Source of the DNA: Serinus canaria
Taxonomy: Eukaryota; Chordata; Aves; Passeriformes; Fringillidae
Assembly (NCBI RefSeq): GCF_022539315.1
Contig: NC_066316.1
Location: 96,776,179-96,840,178, forward strand
Reading direction: 5' to 3'
DNA length: 64,000 nucleotides
How positions within the stretch are numbered: position 1 is the stretch's first letter; each line of letters begins with the position of its first letter. The translations under genes and the position numbers were made by a program. This document shows positions 44,302 through 57,059 of this stretch, piece after piece. The notes beneath the pieces are model-generated. The model did not search any database. It saw nothing but the letters and a program-made list of their open reading frames with translations, and had not been told where the DNA came from.

Positions 44302-45311
44302 ATTCCTTATGACACAAATATTATAAAATATAATAACCTAAGAAGTTATTCACATTTTGAAATACCAAGTCAGAGATCATTCTTCAGTTTTATGTTTTAC
44401 TTATGAAATTTTCTTCTTTTTTACTTATGAAATTTTCTTCTTTTATACATGACAGTCAACATCTATCCTTAATTACAGTCTGAAATACAAATTATCACTG
44501 TCTTTAACAATCATAATGTGATAGAAATATGACTGAAAAATCCATTTTTTTATATTTTATTTTTTAGATTGTGGAGAAGACTGCTGTCTAGTAGCATAGC
44601 AAAAAATGAAATATCTTATTTTTCCCTTTTTTTTCTACTTTTTTTTAATCAATGTGTTCTGTTTATGTTACTACAAGTTTTTTTTTCTTTAAGGCAAGAT
44701 AACACACTATGAAAAATAATGGAAATAAAGTAAAAAATTTCCCTTGAGCACAAAAAAATAATACCTAAGTTGTTCTGCTGCATATTTAAGAAATGGAAAA
44801 AGTGCTTGTGTATAGCAATATGATAGCAGATTCTTCTGGAAAATCTGATCTGGATTATACATAAATAAAAATAAATTATTTTGAATAGGTAACCAGTGAA
44901 TTGTAGGCCATGAATTTAAAATACCTCTGCAGAAATACAGGCAGCAATGAGCACACAGGAGTGGTGTGTGTCTGTGTGGGTAGGGGGGTCTGGGTGCATG
45001 TGTGTGTTTTAGGGCAGGTTGCCTGCCCTAAAAGGGATTTCCAAACCCCTAAGGATGAGACCAGTGAAGCAAACAATAGCACTGCTATTTTAGTAACAAG
45101 AAACAAGAAAAGAGCAGCTCCAGCAGGAGCAACTTGATGCAAGAAAAGGGCTTTTATCTCTGCTTCCATCCTGATATCACAGCCAAGCATCATGATGAGA
45201 CCTTCAGTTCCAGGGCAACAGTGCACTCCATTTTTAAAGGCCAGAACGGATTCCAATGAGGCTGTCCTGATTAATTGAAAATAGCCTTGTGCTGAAGTGG
45301 AAGGGGGCTTG
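44302..45311. other. Intergenic with small repeats and a hairpin
   Basis: Holds a 24-base-period tandem duplication (unit ACTTATGAAATTTTCTTC plus TTTT, about 44396-44445), AT-rich DNA, a G/T-rich stretch at 44960-45010 and a perfect hairpin at 45007-45033. The 157-codon minus ORF (44876-45349) partly reads through the hairpin and GT run and shows no domain. Confidence 0.6.
45007..45033. repeat. Perfect inverted repeat, 12-bp arms, 3-base loop
   Basis: TTTTAGGGCAGG, loop TTG, then CCTGCCCTAAAA. Preceded by a GT-rich run. Could extrude as a cruciform or mark a tiny fold-back event. Confidence 0.85.
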
Positions 45312-45370
45312 TTCCAAAGCCCACTGAAGCCAATAGGAGTTGACTTCAATTGCCATTGGATCTAGGCCAA
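45312..45370 (+). mobile_element. Ancient CR1/L3-like tail
   Basis: The wording CCAAAGCCCACTGAAGCCAA, then TTGACTTCAATTG and CATTGGATCTAGGCC, is the tail common to very old amniote CR1/L3-type LINEs. The element is much older than the other CR1 copies here. Confidence 0.6.
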
Positions 45371-46552
45371 GATAGAGGCACCATGACATCACAGTTTAAC
45401 AACTTTGTTTCAAAGGACCAAGTCTAAAATGTTCCAACACTTGTGAGTTTCTTGTTTAACTCCAGGAGGCTTCAGGAGACAGTTTGCATTATGAATTGAA
45501 TCATCTTTCCTCTTAGCTGAGAGGATGCTGCTGAGTGCTCAAGCCAGAAAAGCTTGTGGTTGCAGTGGTTGGGGTTGCCACTAGAACAGGGAGGGGTCTC
45601 AGGGAACTCTGAAGCTTTCTCCATAAATTACAGCCATGCATCCCAGCTCCCTGCTTCAGCTGCCACCCCAGATGGCCTGGGCCAGCTCAGGAACTGTGTG
45701 TCACCATGGCTGATTGCAGGGATTGTCCTGAGGGCTTACGTCAGTAGCTCAGCATCCAGCCCTCCGCAGCAACTTGTTCACAGAAGAATTATTTTTTTTT
45801 TTAGATTTCAATAAATCTATTGAACACTATTTCCTGCAGTCTCTCTTGTTTGTAGAAGCTTTCCTCTTTTATATCTCCTGGCTCCCAGCACCATTCCAGT
45901 CCCTTGCTCCAGCAGACAGGTCCAGCAGAGCGCAGAGTTGTGTCATTCCTGTCTGCACATCTCCTCTGGCCATGTGAGGGGAACTCAGACTGGTTTGCTG
46001 GGTAATCCTGGCCCCATAAAGTGTTGCCTTTGCACCCGTCCCACAGCCATGGGGTGGGTTGTGTGCACCCCAGGACTGTCCTCATGGGAGTGCTTTCCCC
46101 AGCCCAGGGGGGAGTTTGTCCCTGTGCTCTGCAGCAGCCCTGCTGAGCTGCTGAGGGGCACTGAGGGGTAAGGTGTTCTCTGGGGAATATCCCAGAGGGG
46201 AAAATGTGTGGTGACACACATTTCTCATGTTCTCTGGGGAATATCCCAGAGGAGAAGGTGGTGACAGCTTCAGCATGAAGTAGGCAAAGCATATGAAAGG
46301 AGCCTTGCTTGAAATTAAGTCTTATTTTGATCCAGTCTAGACCAACAGACAGTCTTGTATTCAAAACACAAAATACTTGCATCTTGTCCCTGAATTTTTT
46401 TGTGAACGTTTGCCTAAATCAAGTGAGAGCCCCAAAACATAAGCTCAAACATAGGAAACATGTGAAAAATCTATTACAGATGAAACAGTGAAAATAAAAT
46501 TAGCCCCACATGCCTCTCTAAAGGAAGTATTATGAGACTTATATTTCATCGT
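45371..46552. other. Intergenic; direct repeat pair and long minus ORF
   Basis: A 25-base unit beginning TGTTCTCTGGGGAATATCCC occurs at 46174-46198 and 46228-46252. Between them lies an inverted repeat AAATGTGTG-GTGA-CACACATTT at 46202-46223. A 193-codon minus ORF spans 45801-46382, the longest outside the minisatellite. It lacks recognisable domains and contains the repeat as GIFPREH twice. Confidence 0.55.
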
Positions 46553-46803
46553 TTTTCTTCTCTTTTTCTTCTTTCTTTTCTTTTTTCTTTTTCTTTTCTT
46601 TTTCTTTTTCGGTATTTTCTTTTTCTTTTTATTTTTCTTTTCTTTTTCTTTTTTTGTCTTTCTTTCTTTTTATTTTTCTTTTTATTTTATTGCTTTCTTC
46701 GTTTTTCTTTGCTTCTTTCTTCCTCTTTTTCTTTCCCTTTTCCTTTTTGTTTCTTCTTTTTTCTCTTCTCTTTTTTTTCTCTTTTTTTTTTTTCTTTTTT
46801 TCT
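46553..46803. repeat. Polypyrimidine (TTTTC)n-like tract, about 250 bp
   Basis: Almost only T and C on the plus strand, with a handful of purines. Units such as TTTTC and TTTCTTTT recur irregularly. ORFs of Phe/Ser/Leu (plus) and Lys/Glu/Arg (minus) across it are artefacts. Confidence 0.92.
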
Positions 46804-48467
46804 CCTGCATCAGTTGCAAAATCAAAAGAAACAAAACAGGACAGAATAAAATGCTGTGACTTTGGGCTAGATTTGCCTGTGTAAAAGAGCCTCATACAAA
46901 AACAGCCTAGCCCTGTGTAACTGACCCAGGTGATTTGGCTGACATATCATCCTCATCAGAAATATCTTAAATAAATATTTCTGAAAGCAAAAGGTTTTGA
47001 GAAATATTCAGCATCCTATAAAAAGAGTTGTAAAATCAAGACAGGCTTATTCCCAGGAAAGGATAACATGAGCCTTTGTTATGATCAGAAATTTATTCAT
47101 TCAATATCCCAACAGCAGCACAGCACACACCCCACTCCCCACCCCTCATCTATTTTAGGCTTATGTATTTGCCAGCATAATTATTTGCTGTTACATGTGG
47201 CAGATACAGTCCCCTGTCTGGTTCCAGTTTGAGCTCTGGTCTGATGTTTGCTGGTTCTTATCCTTGATCAAAGCTTATGTCAGGAAGTATTTTGCACTAG
47301 GGCTGTTAAAAAGGTAGCTTAAATAAACAACACAATTTTTATTTTCTGTACATGAAGTGATTCTTTCATGGACAGTAAAGTTTTTGTCCATTCTTACTGA
47401 ATAAACAGTATTTTTAGTCTATTATCTCCCATCCTTATTGTAATGTTACTCAATAAACTAAATGCTTTATTTGTTCAGCAGGGTGACAGTGTATTTCCTT
47501 AACAACACAACATCATTGTGTGCTTTAGGAAACAGCTGCACAAACCAGTAAAGTGATGACACATACTTGGAATTTTCTCCATCTCTCAACCACATTTTGA
47601 TGAATATCCCATGAAATGAATAAAAGCTATCTGCTGTAAATGTCAGGCAGGTGCTATGCAGCTGCACACCAAACACGGAAAGGCTATTTCATGAGAATCT
47701 ATCTGCTGTATCTATCTCTTCATCTCTCCATCTCTGCACTGTGACTTCCCATCTACATCTTTTTCTGTCCACTCTGCCTAAATCTCATATCTAAATCTAT
47801 TTCAATCTAAATATCAGCTTGCTTCTCTCTAAATCCAGGTTTTACTTTCTGCTGTGGCTGTGACATCCAAAGCCTTTGTTAAAGACATTAAATACAGCTT
47901 GTTTTCTAGATTTGGCATTGGAATGTCCTATTAAAGGACATTTAAGAATGTAAGCTCTCTTTTAGGCACCATTGAATTAAGTTGTTTAAAATACTCATCA
48001 AAATGCAACTAACTTCTGAATTTTGAATATTACAGTTAGCACAGTTCTTGCAGCACAGAGAATTTTAAAAGGAGTTTTGCCCTGGGTGCAGGCAAAGAGG
48101 CATTTTAATGCCATCTTCTCCATGATTTGCTGCCAAGGTGGGCATATTTTGTTCAGCTGGATGACAGACAGGATGTGTGTGCTTCAATGAACCCTGATAT
48201 TATGTAGGTACAACAATCTCCACCCTTCTGAAGAACTGACAGGTCCAGGAGAGTGTTGGTAGGTGCCACCCCTGTGCTGTGCTTGGCACATTCTGGTGAT
48301 CAGATTTGGGATGGCTCACTGTCCACCATCATAGTTCTCCATTTTCTGTGATTTATGGATAGGACAGACACATTCCAATATGTGCTCTAAATGACAGTCA
48401 TCTACCTAAAAGCTACTCATACCCCATGATTTTTTTCTAGTACACCTCATGTATACCTATCAGTGTG
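46804..48467. other. Intergenic, no gene recognised
   Basis: AT-rich DNA with a degenerate TCTATC/CATCTC-rich part at 47695-47820 that looks like an eroded tetranucleotide microsatellite. Confidence 0.6.
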
Positions 48468-48586
48468 AGATATATTATATAACATAGATGATATATATAG
48501 ATAATATATATATAAGATATATATACACCCCTTACATAACACATTTATATATATATATATATATATAATATATTATATATATAGAG
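48468..48586. repeat. AT-rich (TA)n/(TAGA)n microsatellite
   Basis: Dense ATAT tracts with TAGATGATAT interruptions, touching the end of a CR1 fragment. It probably expanded from the CR1 tail. Confidence 0.9.
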
Positions 48587-48650
48587 TAATAGAATATTTC
48601 AGTTGTAAGGAAGCTAGAATGTTCATCCAGTCCAATGCCTAGACACTTGT
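48586..48650 (-). mobile_element. CR1 3' tail fragment, minus orientation, diverged
   Basis: AGTAATAGAATATTTCAGTT and GTTCATCCAGTCCAATGCC resemble the reversed CR1 3' end with many changes. Confidence 0.6.
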
Positions 48651-48776
48651 TTATATATTCCAGTCCATCATGTGCATGTTTGTGTGTGTGTATGTCTCTG
48701 TGTAAAGAACCATCAGTGCTGTGCATAAATTCATGGTGTCAGCTTGCATCCATGTCATTGAAAAACCCTGAAGAGT

Positions 48777-48795
48777 GGGGTTAGGGTTAGGGTTA
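48777..48795 (+). repeat. Short telomere-like (TTAGGG) run
   Basis: GGGGTTAGGGTTAGGGTTA: two full telomeric hexamers plus flanks, lying between two CR1 fragments of opposite orientation. Confidence 0.8.
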
Positions 48796-48849
48796 CCACA
48801 CTGACACAACCAGGTGCTTGCCCTACAGTGAGAGACCTCAGCTAGCTTG

Positions 48850-49630
48850 AGAGATGGTCCAGCAAGAATCTTATAAAGTTCACCAAAGGGAAATGCCAAG
48901 TCCTGCAGCTGGGGGGGAGTGACCCAGTGCATCAGGACACACCAGGGGCCAGCCAGCAGGAAAGCAGCTCTGCAGAGGCAGCCCTGGGCTTACCCTTGGA
49001 CACCAAGCTGACCATGAGCCAGCAATATGCCCTCACAGAATGTCCTGGCCTGAATCAGGGGCTGCATCACCAGCAGGTCAGGGGAAGTCACCCTTCCTCT
49101 CTATTGAGCTCTGAATATGTGGAGTGCATTGTTCAGCTCTAGACTGCAAGTACACTCTGCACCCAGACCAAGACAGACATGTACATACTGGAACAGACCC
49201 AGGGAAGGACCACAAAGATGATGGAAGAAGTGGAGCACCTGACACATGAGTAAGATTCTCATCCCAGAGAAGAGAATGCTTAGGGGGAATCTTGTCAATG
49301 TATATAAATACCTGATCATTAGATACAGGCAGGCTCTTCTCAGGAGTATCTGGTGAGAATACAAGAGGCAATGTCACAAGCTGAAATACTGATTATTGTA
49401 TTTAAACATCAGGAAAAGCTTTTTTTAATGTGAGTCTGGTTTAACACCATAATAGAGTGCCCTGAGAGGTTGTTGCATCTCCAGCCTTGGCAACATCTAA
49501 CACCTGAGAGGAGACAGTCCTGGGAAACCTGCTCTTAGCTGACCTTGCTTTGAGTTGTACTAGGTGAGCTCCAGAGGTGCCTTCAAATTTCAACAATTTT
49601 GTGATTTTGTGGGAATGTGATTCTGTGGGT
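48850..49630 (+). mobile_element. CR1 LINE fragment, plus orientation
   Basis: About 780 bases follow the order of the CR1 3' half: AAAGTTCACCAAAGGGAAATG, CCAAGTCCTGCAGCTGGG, GACCCAGGGAAGGACCACAA, a remnant of the AGGTTGTTGCATCTCC region, and a tail reading GTGATTTTGTGGGAATGTGA. It is riddled with indels. ORFs on either strand are remnants. Confidence 0.88.
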
Positions 49631-52322
49631 GGAGGTGCCCAGAATTTCTTATTTGCTCAGAATTTTACCTTTGTTTTGGGTCAGATACACAAGAAACCTG
49701 GAAGAAACCAGGTTTAATGCATTCAACACACTTCTAGTAAACACTGACATTGGTTGACTGAATGCTTGAGAGACACCAATGAATGGATTGACTTTCCTTT
49801 TATTCCACAGACTCTCTCAAGTGCCAAGTAATACTTTTTTTTTTTTTTAACTTTGGTACAGAATACTTTATCCAATAGATATATTATAAAGATTCTATTA
49901 TCCTCATATTTTACTTTCAGTTCCAGTCCCTTTGTATAGCAAACTGCACAAAGTTTTATTTTCTAAGATTATGGGTTCAAAGAAAGTATGAAGGAAAAAG
50001 CCTAAAAGAAGTAACTCAAAAGGCCTAAACCTAAAGCAAAATCCCTCCTTCTCTCCCTCCCTTGTTACTGTGTATAATACCTGTTTGCTTAACTTGGTCA
50101 ACAGACTCTGAGAATACTGTAATCATCTTTGACAAAACAATCTGGAATTTCCTTCTCCTTACAGTGTGAAAACTTTGTGAAAGTTTCTACTGTTTCTATT
50201 TAGTAGTACTTGCTCTGTCTCCAGTGTGAATGAAAATAAAATTCAAAACAACTAATGCCAAAACTTTCTTCCTCCTTTTCAAAACACTTTGATGTAGTTG
50301 AAAACTACTTTTAAGTCTCTCCCTCACTTCTCTTTGACTTAAAAAAAAACCAACAAAAATCCCAACACAAAGATTTCAAGTGTCCTTGCTAGGTCTTCTA
50401 CATTTCAAATTTTTGATCAGAGTTGTCAGTGACCTCTGGACCCTCTCCATAAGTGTCCTATTTTTCAGAAACACATTTAGAATGAAGATCTGGCTGAAGT
50501 CACACTTTATGTGAACCATCAGTTTATGTGCTGTGTTATTCACTGTAGCCTCAAGTGCTTTACCTGTAGCCAGTTAATTTAGTGAGGTATTTGTACTTCA
50601 CTTTTGTTTATCTCTCACAGTGCCATGTTTTGCACTCAGCCTTGTTGAATTGTGTCCCATTTTTTGCATGTCATTTACTCAACCTTAATGTCATTCTTGA
50701 CATCAAGAAAATATTCAATTTATCAAAATCATATTGAGTTCTTATCTTGCTGTCTACTACATTTACCATTACAGGATTGTACAGCCTCAGATTTAAAAAG
50801 CGCATTTCTCTTAACCTGTCCAAGTTATTTAATGTTTAAATAATTTAAATGTTCATCTAGAGACTACCAGACCATCCATAGAACCTCGCAGATCCCATCT
50901 TCATGCATCTTCCCATCTTCATGTTGCATTTATTTTTTTAACCATAAATTCCTAACCTACTTATAAAATTGGAATAGAAGACAGTCAAACCCTAAAGAAG
51001 CACAGCTATGTCACACTTGGTTATATCTTCTTTCCTATCCAAATGCCCCTTCAAAGGTCTTTCAATGGATTCAACAGTGTTTCTTCTTTGCTAATCTATG
51101 TTTCAAACACTTATAGCCTTTTTCTTTATATTTATTTATTCCAGGGTCATTGTACAGTGGAAGTGAAGCTCCACTGTCTGTAAATGACTGAAGACTCCTC
51201 CTTTTTATACACATTACACTGTATTTTCTCTCTTCTGTCTTCTGGAACCCAACTATTCTCCATGACTACATTTTCTGGCATTGCCCTAGACAGTGCCCTA
51301 ACTTCTTTGAGCAGAATTTAAAGAGAGTTTAAAATTATTTGAAAGCAGGTAACTTATTTAGGTAGCCTCCAAGATGCTCTTTTTTTTATGCCAGCAGACT
51401 TCATACTCCTTTGACATTGATGCTAATTGTGTTAGCCATCTAATCACAGTTGGTGAAGACTAAAGCCAAAAACCCAAGAATCTCTTCAAATCCATTGGCA
51501 ACATGTCATTAGCCTTCCCCTTCCATTAAGCAGAAGAGTAGATCTTACTACTTAAAAAAAACTGTGGAATGCTTTAATGTTGCTCTTTTCCTTTTTTTTT
51601 TTTTTTTTTGAGACAAGTATACTGAAATTTTCTTTTTTTTTTTGTTGTTCTTTCTGCCATTGGCTCTTCACATTTATGTCATTTGTCATGCTTGTCATTA
51701 AGAATTTGACCAGTTTGTATTTTGTATTTATTTCTTTCTTGAGAGTGAAATACTGAAGAGGTAGCTAAAGCATTTCACTGTTTTGTTCATTCATTTTCTT
51801 TCAAGGAGAATCTGAGGTGGAACTTATAAGGAATATTTTTCATTACAGCTAAGGGGAAATTAAGAGACAAGGGAGAAAGGGACTTGTGAGGTAGTGAAAG
51901 ATTTCACTTCAGTTTCCAATGCTGCTGAAAAAAAGTTAAATCAAGCCCTGCAGTGGCCACTCTTCCTTACACTTTGCCATTCATCTTTTTTATATCTTAT
52001 TGAAGAAACTGCCAGCTGCAACTCCCTTAGACTCTTCCCTATAATTGTTGCCTAATGTGTTCATTTCACCAAGTTATGAAAGTCTTTTCTTGAAGCTCAC
52101 TGTCCTGTTTTTCCAGTGTTCCCTTCTCCTCCATTTCCGAGATGTATCAATTCTACCACTTCACTCCTCATTCTTCCTTAATTGACCTGCCCCTCCTTAT
52201 TTTCCTTTTTGATCAGATTCAAGTCAAGAAGAGATTTGGATTCCGCTTGGATCTGTTAAAGAGACAATATTTTATTCTGATTTTTCAGCTATCTTAGGCA
52301 CTCAATTTTTTAGGTTTCATTC
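49631..52322. other. Intergenic, no feature recognised
   Basis: AT-rich DNA with poly(T) runs near 49837, 51592-51610 and 51635. No ORF has a recognisable domain. Confidence 0.6.
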
Positions 52323-52365
52323 AGGAGTCCTTGTAGAGAAACAAGGAGTCCTTGTAGAGAAACAA
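52323..52365. repeat. Tandem duplication, 21-bp unit
   Basis: AGGAGTCCTTGTAGAGAAAC plus A occurs twice in direct succession (52323 and 52344). Confidence 0.85.
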
Positions 52366-55300
52366 ACTCCTTCAGAGGGAGTCCTTCCCATCATAAAATA
52401 GCAGTCTGGGACAGGTGAAAGGGTCTGATTGTGATACTAGCCTACAATACTAGTTTGAATTCGATACCTAATTATGAAAATACTAAAATAAATTTAAACA
52501 CACCCTAGTTTGCATTCTCTGCATCCTATTTTTTTTTTTCCCAAATATGCCCTTTCCTCCTTCTGTTATTACCCTGGGGAATTTTAAGTGTTCTGTCTCC
52601 CTCCAGACTCCAGATCTCAGAGTGAACATGTGCATCCTGCATCATATAAGGCAAAACATTTTACACATATCTACAACCGATTCAGTCATTTCCTTCTCAT
52701 CCCTCTTATGACCCTATTATGAATACAGCCTCCCCCTTCAGGAAACCCAAGTACTCTAAGCCTCACCATCTGTACAGCCATATATTTATCTCCAGGATGT
52801 GTCTGTCCTTGCTTGGGCTTTTACCCTCTCTGATGGGATTGATAAGAACACCAGCTGAGGCTCCAATTCTCTTGCCATCGCTTCAGGATCCCTGCTGTTT
52901 TTTATGGTTTTCCCTTGCTTGCTCCTAGAGCAATGGCATTAGCTCTGAAGTGACTGAGCCATGTGGAGGAGGTGTCAGAGGGCTGGATGAGGCTTGGCAA
53001 ACTTGTGCAATAGCTCTGGTTTGGGCAAAGCCTCTCCATAAGCATTAGGTCATACCAACAAACTGATGTCTCTGCTACGCAGAGGAGTGAGTCACCAACC
53101 ACTGCCACCATCCAGCTTCTTTTGTGAGCAGGGGTCATGAACTACTAAGCTGTCAGAGCATGTGGTTTTCCTTCCTTCAGCAATGCAGTTGGCTTCCCTC
53201 TCATTGCCAAGACAGTTTACTACTTTTTTTAAAGCCTAATAGATTGCCAGCTGAGGCTGAAGCTCCATCTGCCAGCAATAGTAGGTCACAGCCAACTTTC
53301 TCCCTGTGGAGAAATGTGTTCCTTTTCTTTTGCTGGGGCTTCTGCAGACCTCAGCTTCTTTGTTCTTGGAGTCTCCATGTCTAGCATATCTATGAAGCTT
53401 TTGCTTTCCCTCATACTTCTCAGCCCACCCTCTCTTCCTGTAGTTCTTCCATTTGATTTCTAGGAAATTGCACTTCCTGTCTTTCTGGATTCTGCTGTAA
53501 ACCACATTCCCTGAAAATCCAGACTGTGACCCAGATAAAAGCATCTCCAGTTGGGATCCTAGTCTGGTCATAGCTCCCCTGAGGGCAGGTGGAGGAAGAG
53601 CTGGCTGCTGAGACAGCTCTAGCAGGGAGAAGTCACATGGCCTTCTTTTCCATAGCATGTAAACTGTTGGTTTATTCCAATTTCCTTATGAAGGTCTCTC
53701 TTGCTGCCATCTGTTGCTGTTTAAGTGATCCCAACCTTTCTATGGGAAAGGGGGCTTCTAATTAAGTCCCTGATTTAATACTTCAAAGATGAAACTGAAA
53801 TTTGAGTCGAAATGTCAGCTGATGTTCTGAAGAGGTTTTTAGTCACATTTTACTAATCAGCATTTCTCCATGGTAGCTAACCCTCCCAGCTGCTGCCTCT
53901 GAGCCTCAAGTTAAGACCAGACCAACAGTCTGGATTAAACCTCTGTGCTTAAGTACAATGGGCTGACCAGGGCCCCATTTATTTCTGGTACTGACTTCTT
54001 CACTGAGCCCAGCAGCATTCCACCCTCCAGTATCTCCAGGAGAACACCAGAACTCCCCTATGTTGACACCTTTTTGACACAAACTAAACAAATCAAGGTC
54101 AATAGCTTTTGGCAGGAGACATGAAAAGGGATCTAAAGGAAAGCTGCACTGAGTCTGACATAAACCATTGCAGTTAATGGGATATTTTATACTAATTTCA
54201 ATTATATTCAGAGCAAACTGATAGTTAGTCAGCTGTTATTATATTTTCATATTATGTCAATATATATATAGTTTTAAAGGAAAGTCCTTTAAAGAAGAGC
54301 CACCTGTGAACCAGGTGTTACTTAATTGTTGATAGAAAAAAAGGAACAGATCTATAAAAGAAAATCTTCAGATAACTATTACCAAAAAATGTGGCATAAA
54401 ATTAAGACTATTATTATTTCAGTCAGTAAACTCTGCAGAGTACTTTAAAAGGTTCTTAAAATCTCAGTTTTTAAAAAGTCCTCATGGGTCTTTCATTCAT
54501 CATCTAAATGCTGGAGATGTGATGCTAGAGAAATATGTGGAAAGATTGCAAAAAAAAGAGTAGGAAAGTGGCAAACCTTATTTTCCAGCTTGCTGTGTGA
54601 CTATTTTTCTATAGCAATGCAATGCTCATGGTATGATAGATTTTCCAGAACAAGACGCAGTTCACTCTTCTGCTTTTTTTTCCTGCTGACATGTTTTCCT
54701 TTGTGATGAGAATTAGTATATTTTAAAATCTTTTGTTTTCTCAGAGCTATCAGTGGTCTCAAAATAAAATTTGCTATGAGACCAGGATAGCTGTTACTAA
54801 ATATTATTCATAGGGAGCAAGGGGAAAAGTGGAATTTTAACTCCAGAAATGGTTGCTGTTTTGGTTTTCTTTAACTTTAGAATGTTACCACACCCTCAAC
54901 TGGTTCCTCTTCTTCCTTTTTGCTTTTCTCCCATCTCCTGATTCCTTACATCCATAAGAGAGACTAGGCTGTTGAGGAGAAATACCTGTCCCTGCTGCTT
55001 GGCACAGCAACCTGCAGCTGCACACAGAATAAAGCAGGGCCAGCTTCTCCCATCCTGAATCAGATGGCACAGTGGTGGCCTACATGTGGCACCTGGAGTT
55101 TTGGATCTGTCGGTGCTCTTGGGTCTGTCCATGGCTGGCAAGGCTCTCTGGTGTGGGAACAAGTTCCCATACTAAATTCCAAGATGAAGAAAAAAAGGGG
55201 AAATAAGTTACAAATATAATGATATGTAATTTTAATTTTAATATTGTTCCTCACTACGTGTCTAACAGATAATATTCTTCCTGATATCTTCCATTAGATA

Positions 55301-57059
55301 GCCCAAAGCCCTTTACCAGTCTGTTTCAAATTGCAAGTAATACCTGTTCTGCTGTTCCTGAAACAGGCAAATAGTGGGCTATAAATTTCATAAAACTACT
55401 TGTTTAAGGGAAGACTTTAATCTTTGCAATCTTGATTACACAGATGTGAAAATAAAAACGATATGTTTCAATGCTTCTCATATATTTCTGATCCGGAAGC
55501 AATTTTCAAACTGCATCTTGAAGTAAGTCTATTTTACAAATGTGAGAAAGTAGAGAATGAGAAGCAGTACAAGTAAAGTTGCTTAAAGATAAGATGTTTA
55601 AATTGTCAGAGGTAACTGAGGTATAAATCAAGACCATCACCGTGTCTCTATGTGCTTTCTCATTATGGACAGTTTATTAAAAATGCTGTGGTTAAGTGCA
55701 GTGCATGCCTACATCCAAAGGAACAACACTATCTTTTCTATCTTACACTTCAGGGTTGTGAACACTTAAAAATTATTGATGGCCTTCATGAAGGGTATTA
55801 GAGAGATTTATGCAATGCTGTTTCAGTTGTCATGATGTAATGTCAATAGTTGAAGCAACATATGTCCAGGTGGTTTTGATATGTAACATATGCAGTGTTT
55901 CAACATTCTTTCTCCTGGAATTTCACAAAAATAATAAAAAATGTAATCTACAGCTGATGGCGGCATGACTGTTTAGCTTAGAAGTCCTCTGAGCCAGGTG
56001 TGATGGATAGAAGCTCAGGCCAACTGTGTTTTGCCATTGTTCCAAGTGGAACCAAATTCCCAGCCCATTTGGTTTCTGTCTTCCTGTTGGACTGTAACAT
56101 TCATGGCGAAGTCAATCTTGAATACATTTGACATGACCCCAGTCTGTGCTTCAAGGATGAGTGGGTTTTGACTTTGAAGAGCTCACATGCAAAAAAGACT
56201 GGATTTCCAAGTGGAGGGTGTGCTTTTATCCATTCTGGAATTTTGAACAATATAATAAAATAGAATGTACACTTGATGACAAAATACTACAAGAAGACAA
56301 AAGAAAGGAGATACCTTTATATCTAAAAAGAAAACCTAACCAAAACCACAAGAAACAAGGCAGAAATAAATACTGCAAACTAAAGTTTTCTGCTTGCTGC
56401 TAAGGGCTGATTTGGACCACTACAGCTATTGCTGAGTAGCACAGCCATGAGTACTGAACTTCAAGAATTAAGTGGACCTTCTGGAGAGTCTGGAAATGAA
56501 TACGAGGTCTGAAGAGCATGAATAATGAGGAAATGCTGTCATATATAGCTAAAGGGGAGGGGAGGGCAGGGCGACCTGAAGAAAAACCTGAAAGAAGACA
56601 GAACAACTAAAGCTTCAAGAATGTAAAGTGCTAATGCAGAGAGCAAAAGGATAATGTTTTTCACATCCAGTAGGGATATCCTGAACAACAAGGGAATTGA
56701 AGAAATACAGAAGACATTCAGTTCAGACACTGTGGAAGCTTACTGAAATTAAAAAAATAAAGTAGAAGTTAGTGAACCAGTGGAGGAGGTTGATTGATGA
56801 TTAGGAGATTTTAGCATACATATTATATATTTATACTTTCAGGGAGTAGTTAGGGTATAATTAGAAAGTATAACTGATCTCAGGGCAGTAGGGTTTTGAA
56901 ATTCCTTCAAATCTTTTTTTTTTATGGTCCTGTTTTTTTTTTTAATATGAAACAGTTTAGTGTTTAGCCATGATTCACTCATAAGTGGAATAATTTTGGA
57001 GAAGCCCTATGCTACATGGTATCTTTAACGTGATTTTTTCATGATTCGTCTGTACAGGA
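52366..57059. other. Intergenic, no feature recognised
   Basis: Mixed AT-rich DNA. A 9-bp inverted repeat TTTAAAGGA…TCCTTTAAA occurs near 54274-54295. The 140-codon minus ORF at 53236-53658 has no domain and lies in C/T-rich plus-strand sequence. No RNA genes or repeat families are seen. Confidence 0.6.

Noticed and set aside
45801..46382. 193-codon minus-strand ORF
   Set aside because: No known domain, includes the duplicated repeat unit in translation, lies in a GC-richer patch, and has no supporting splice or promoter signs.
46532..46895. Phe/Ser-rich plus ORF and Lys/Glu-rich minus ORFs
   Set aside because: They are translations of the polypyrimidine tract and its complement.
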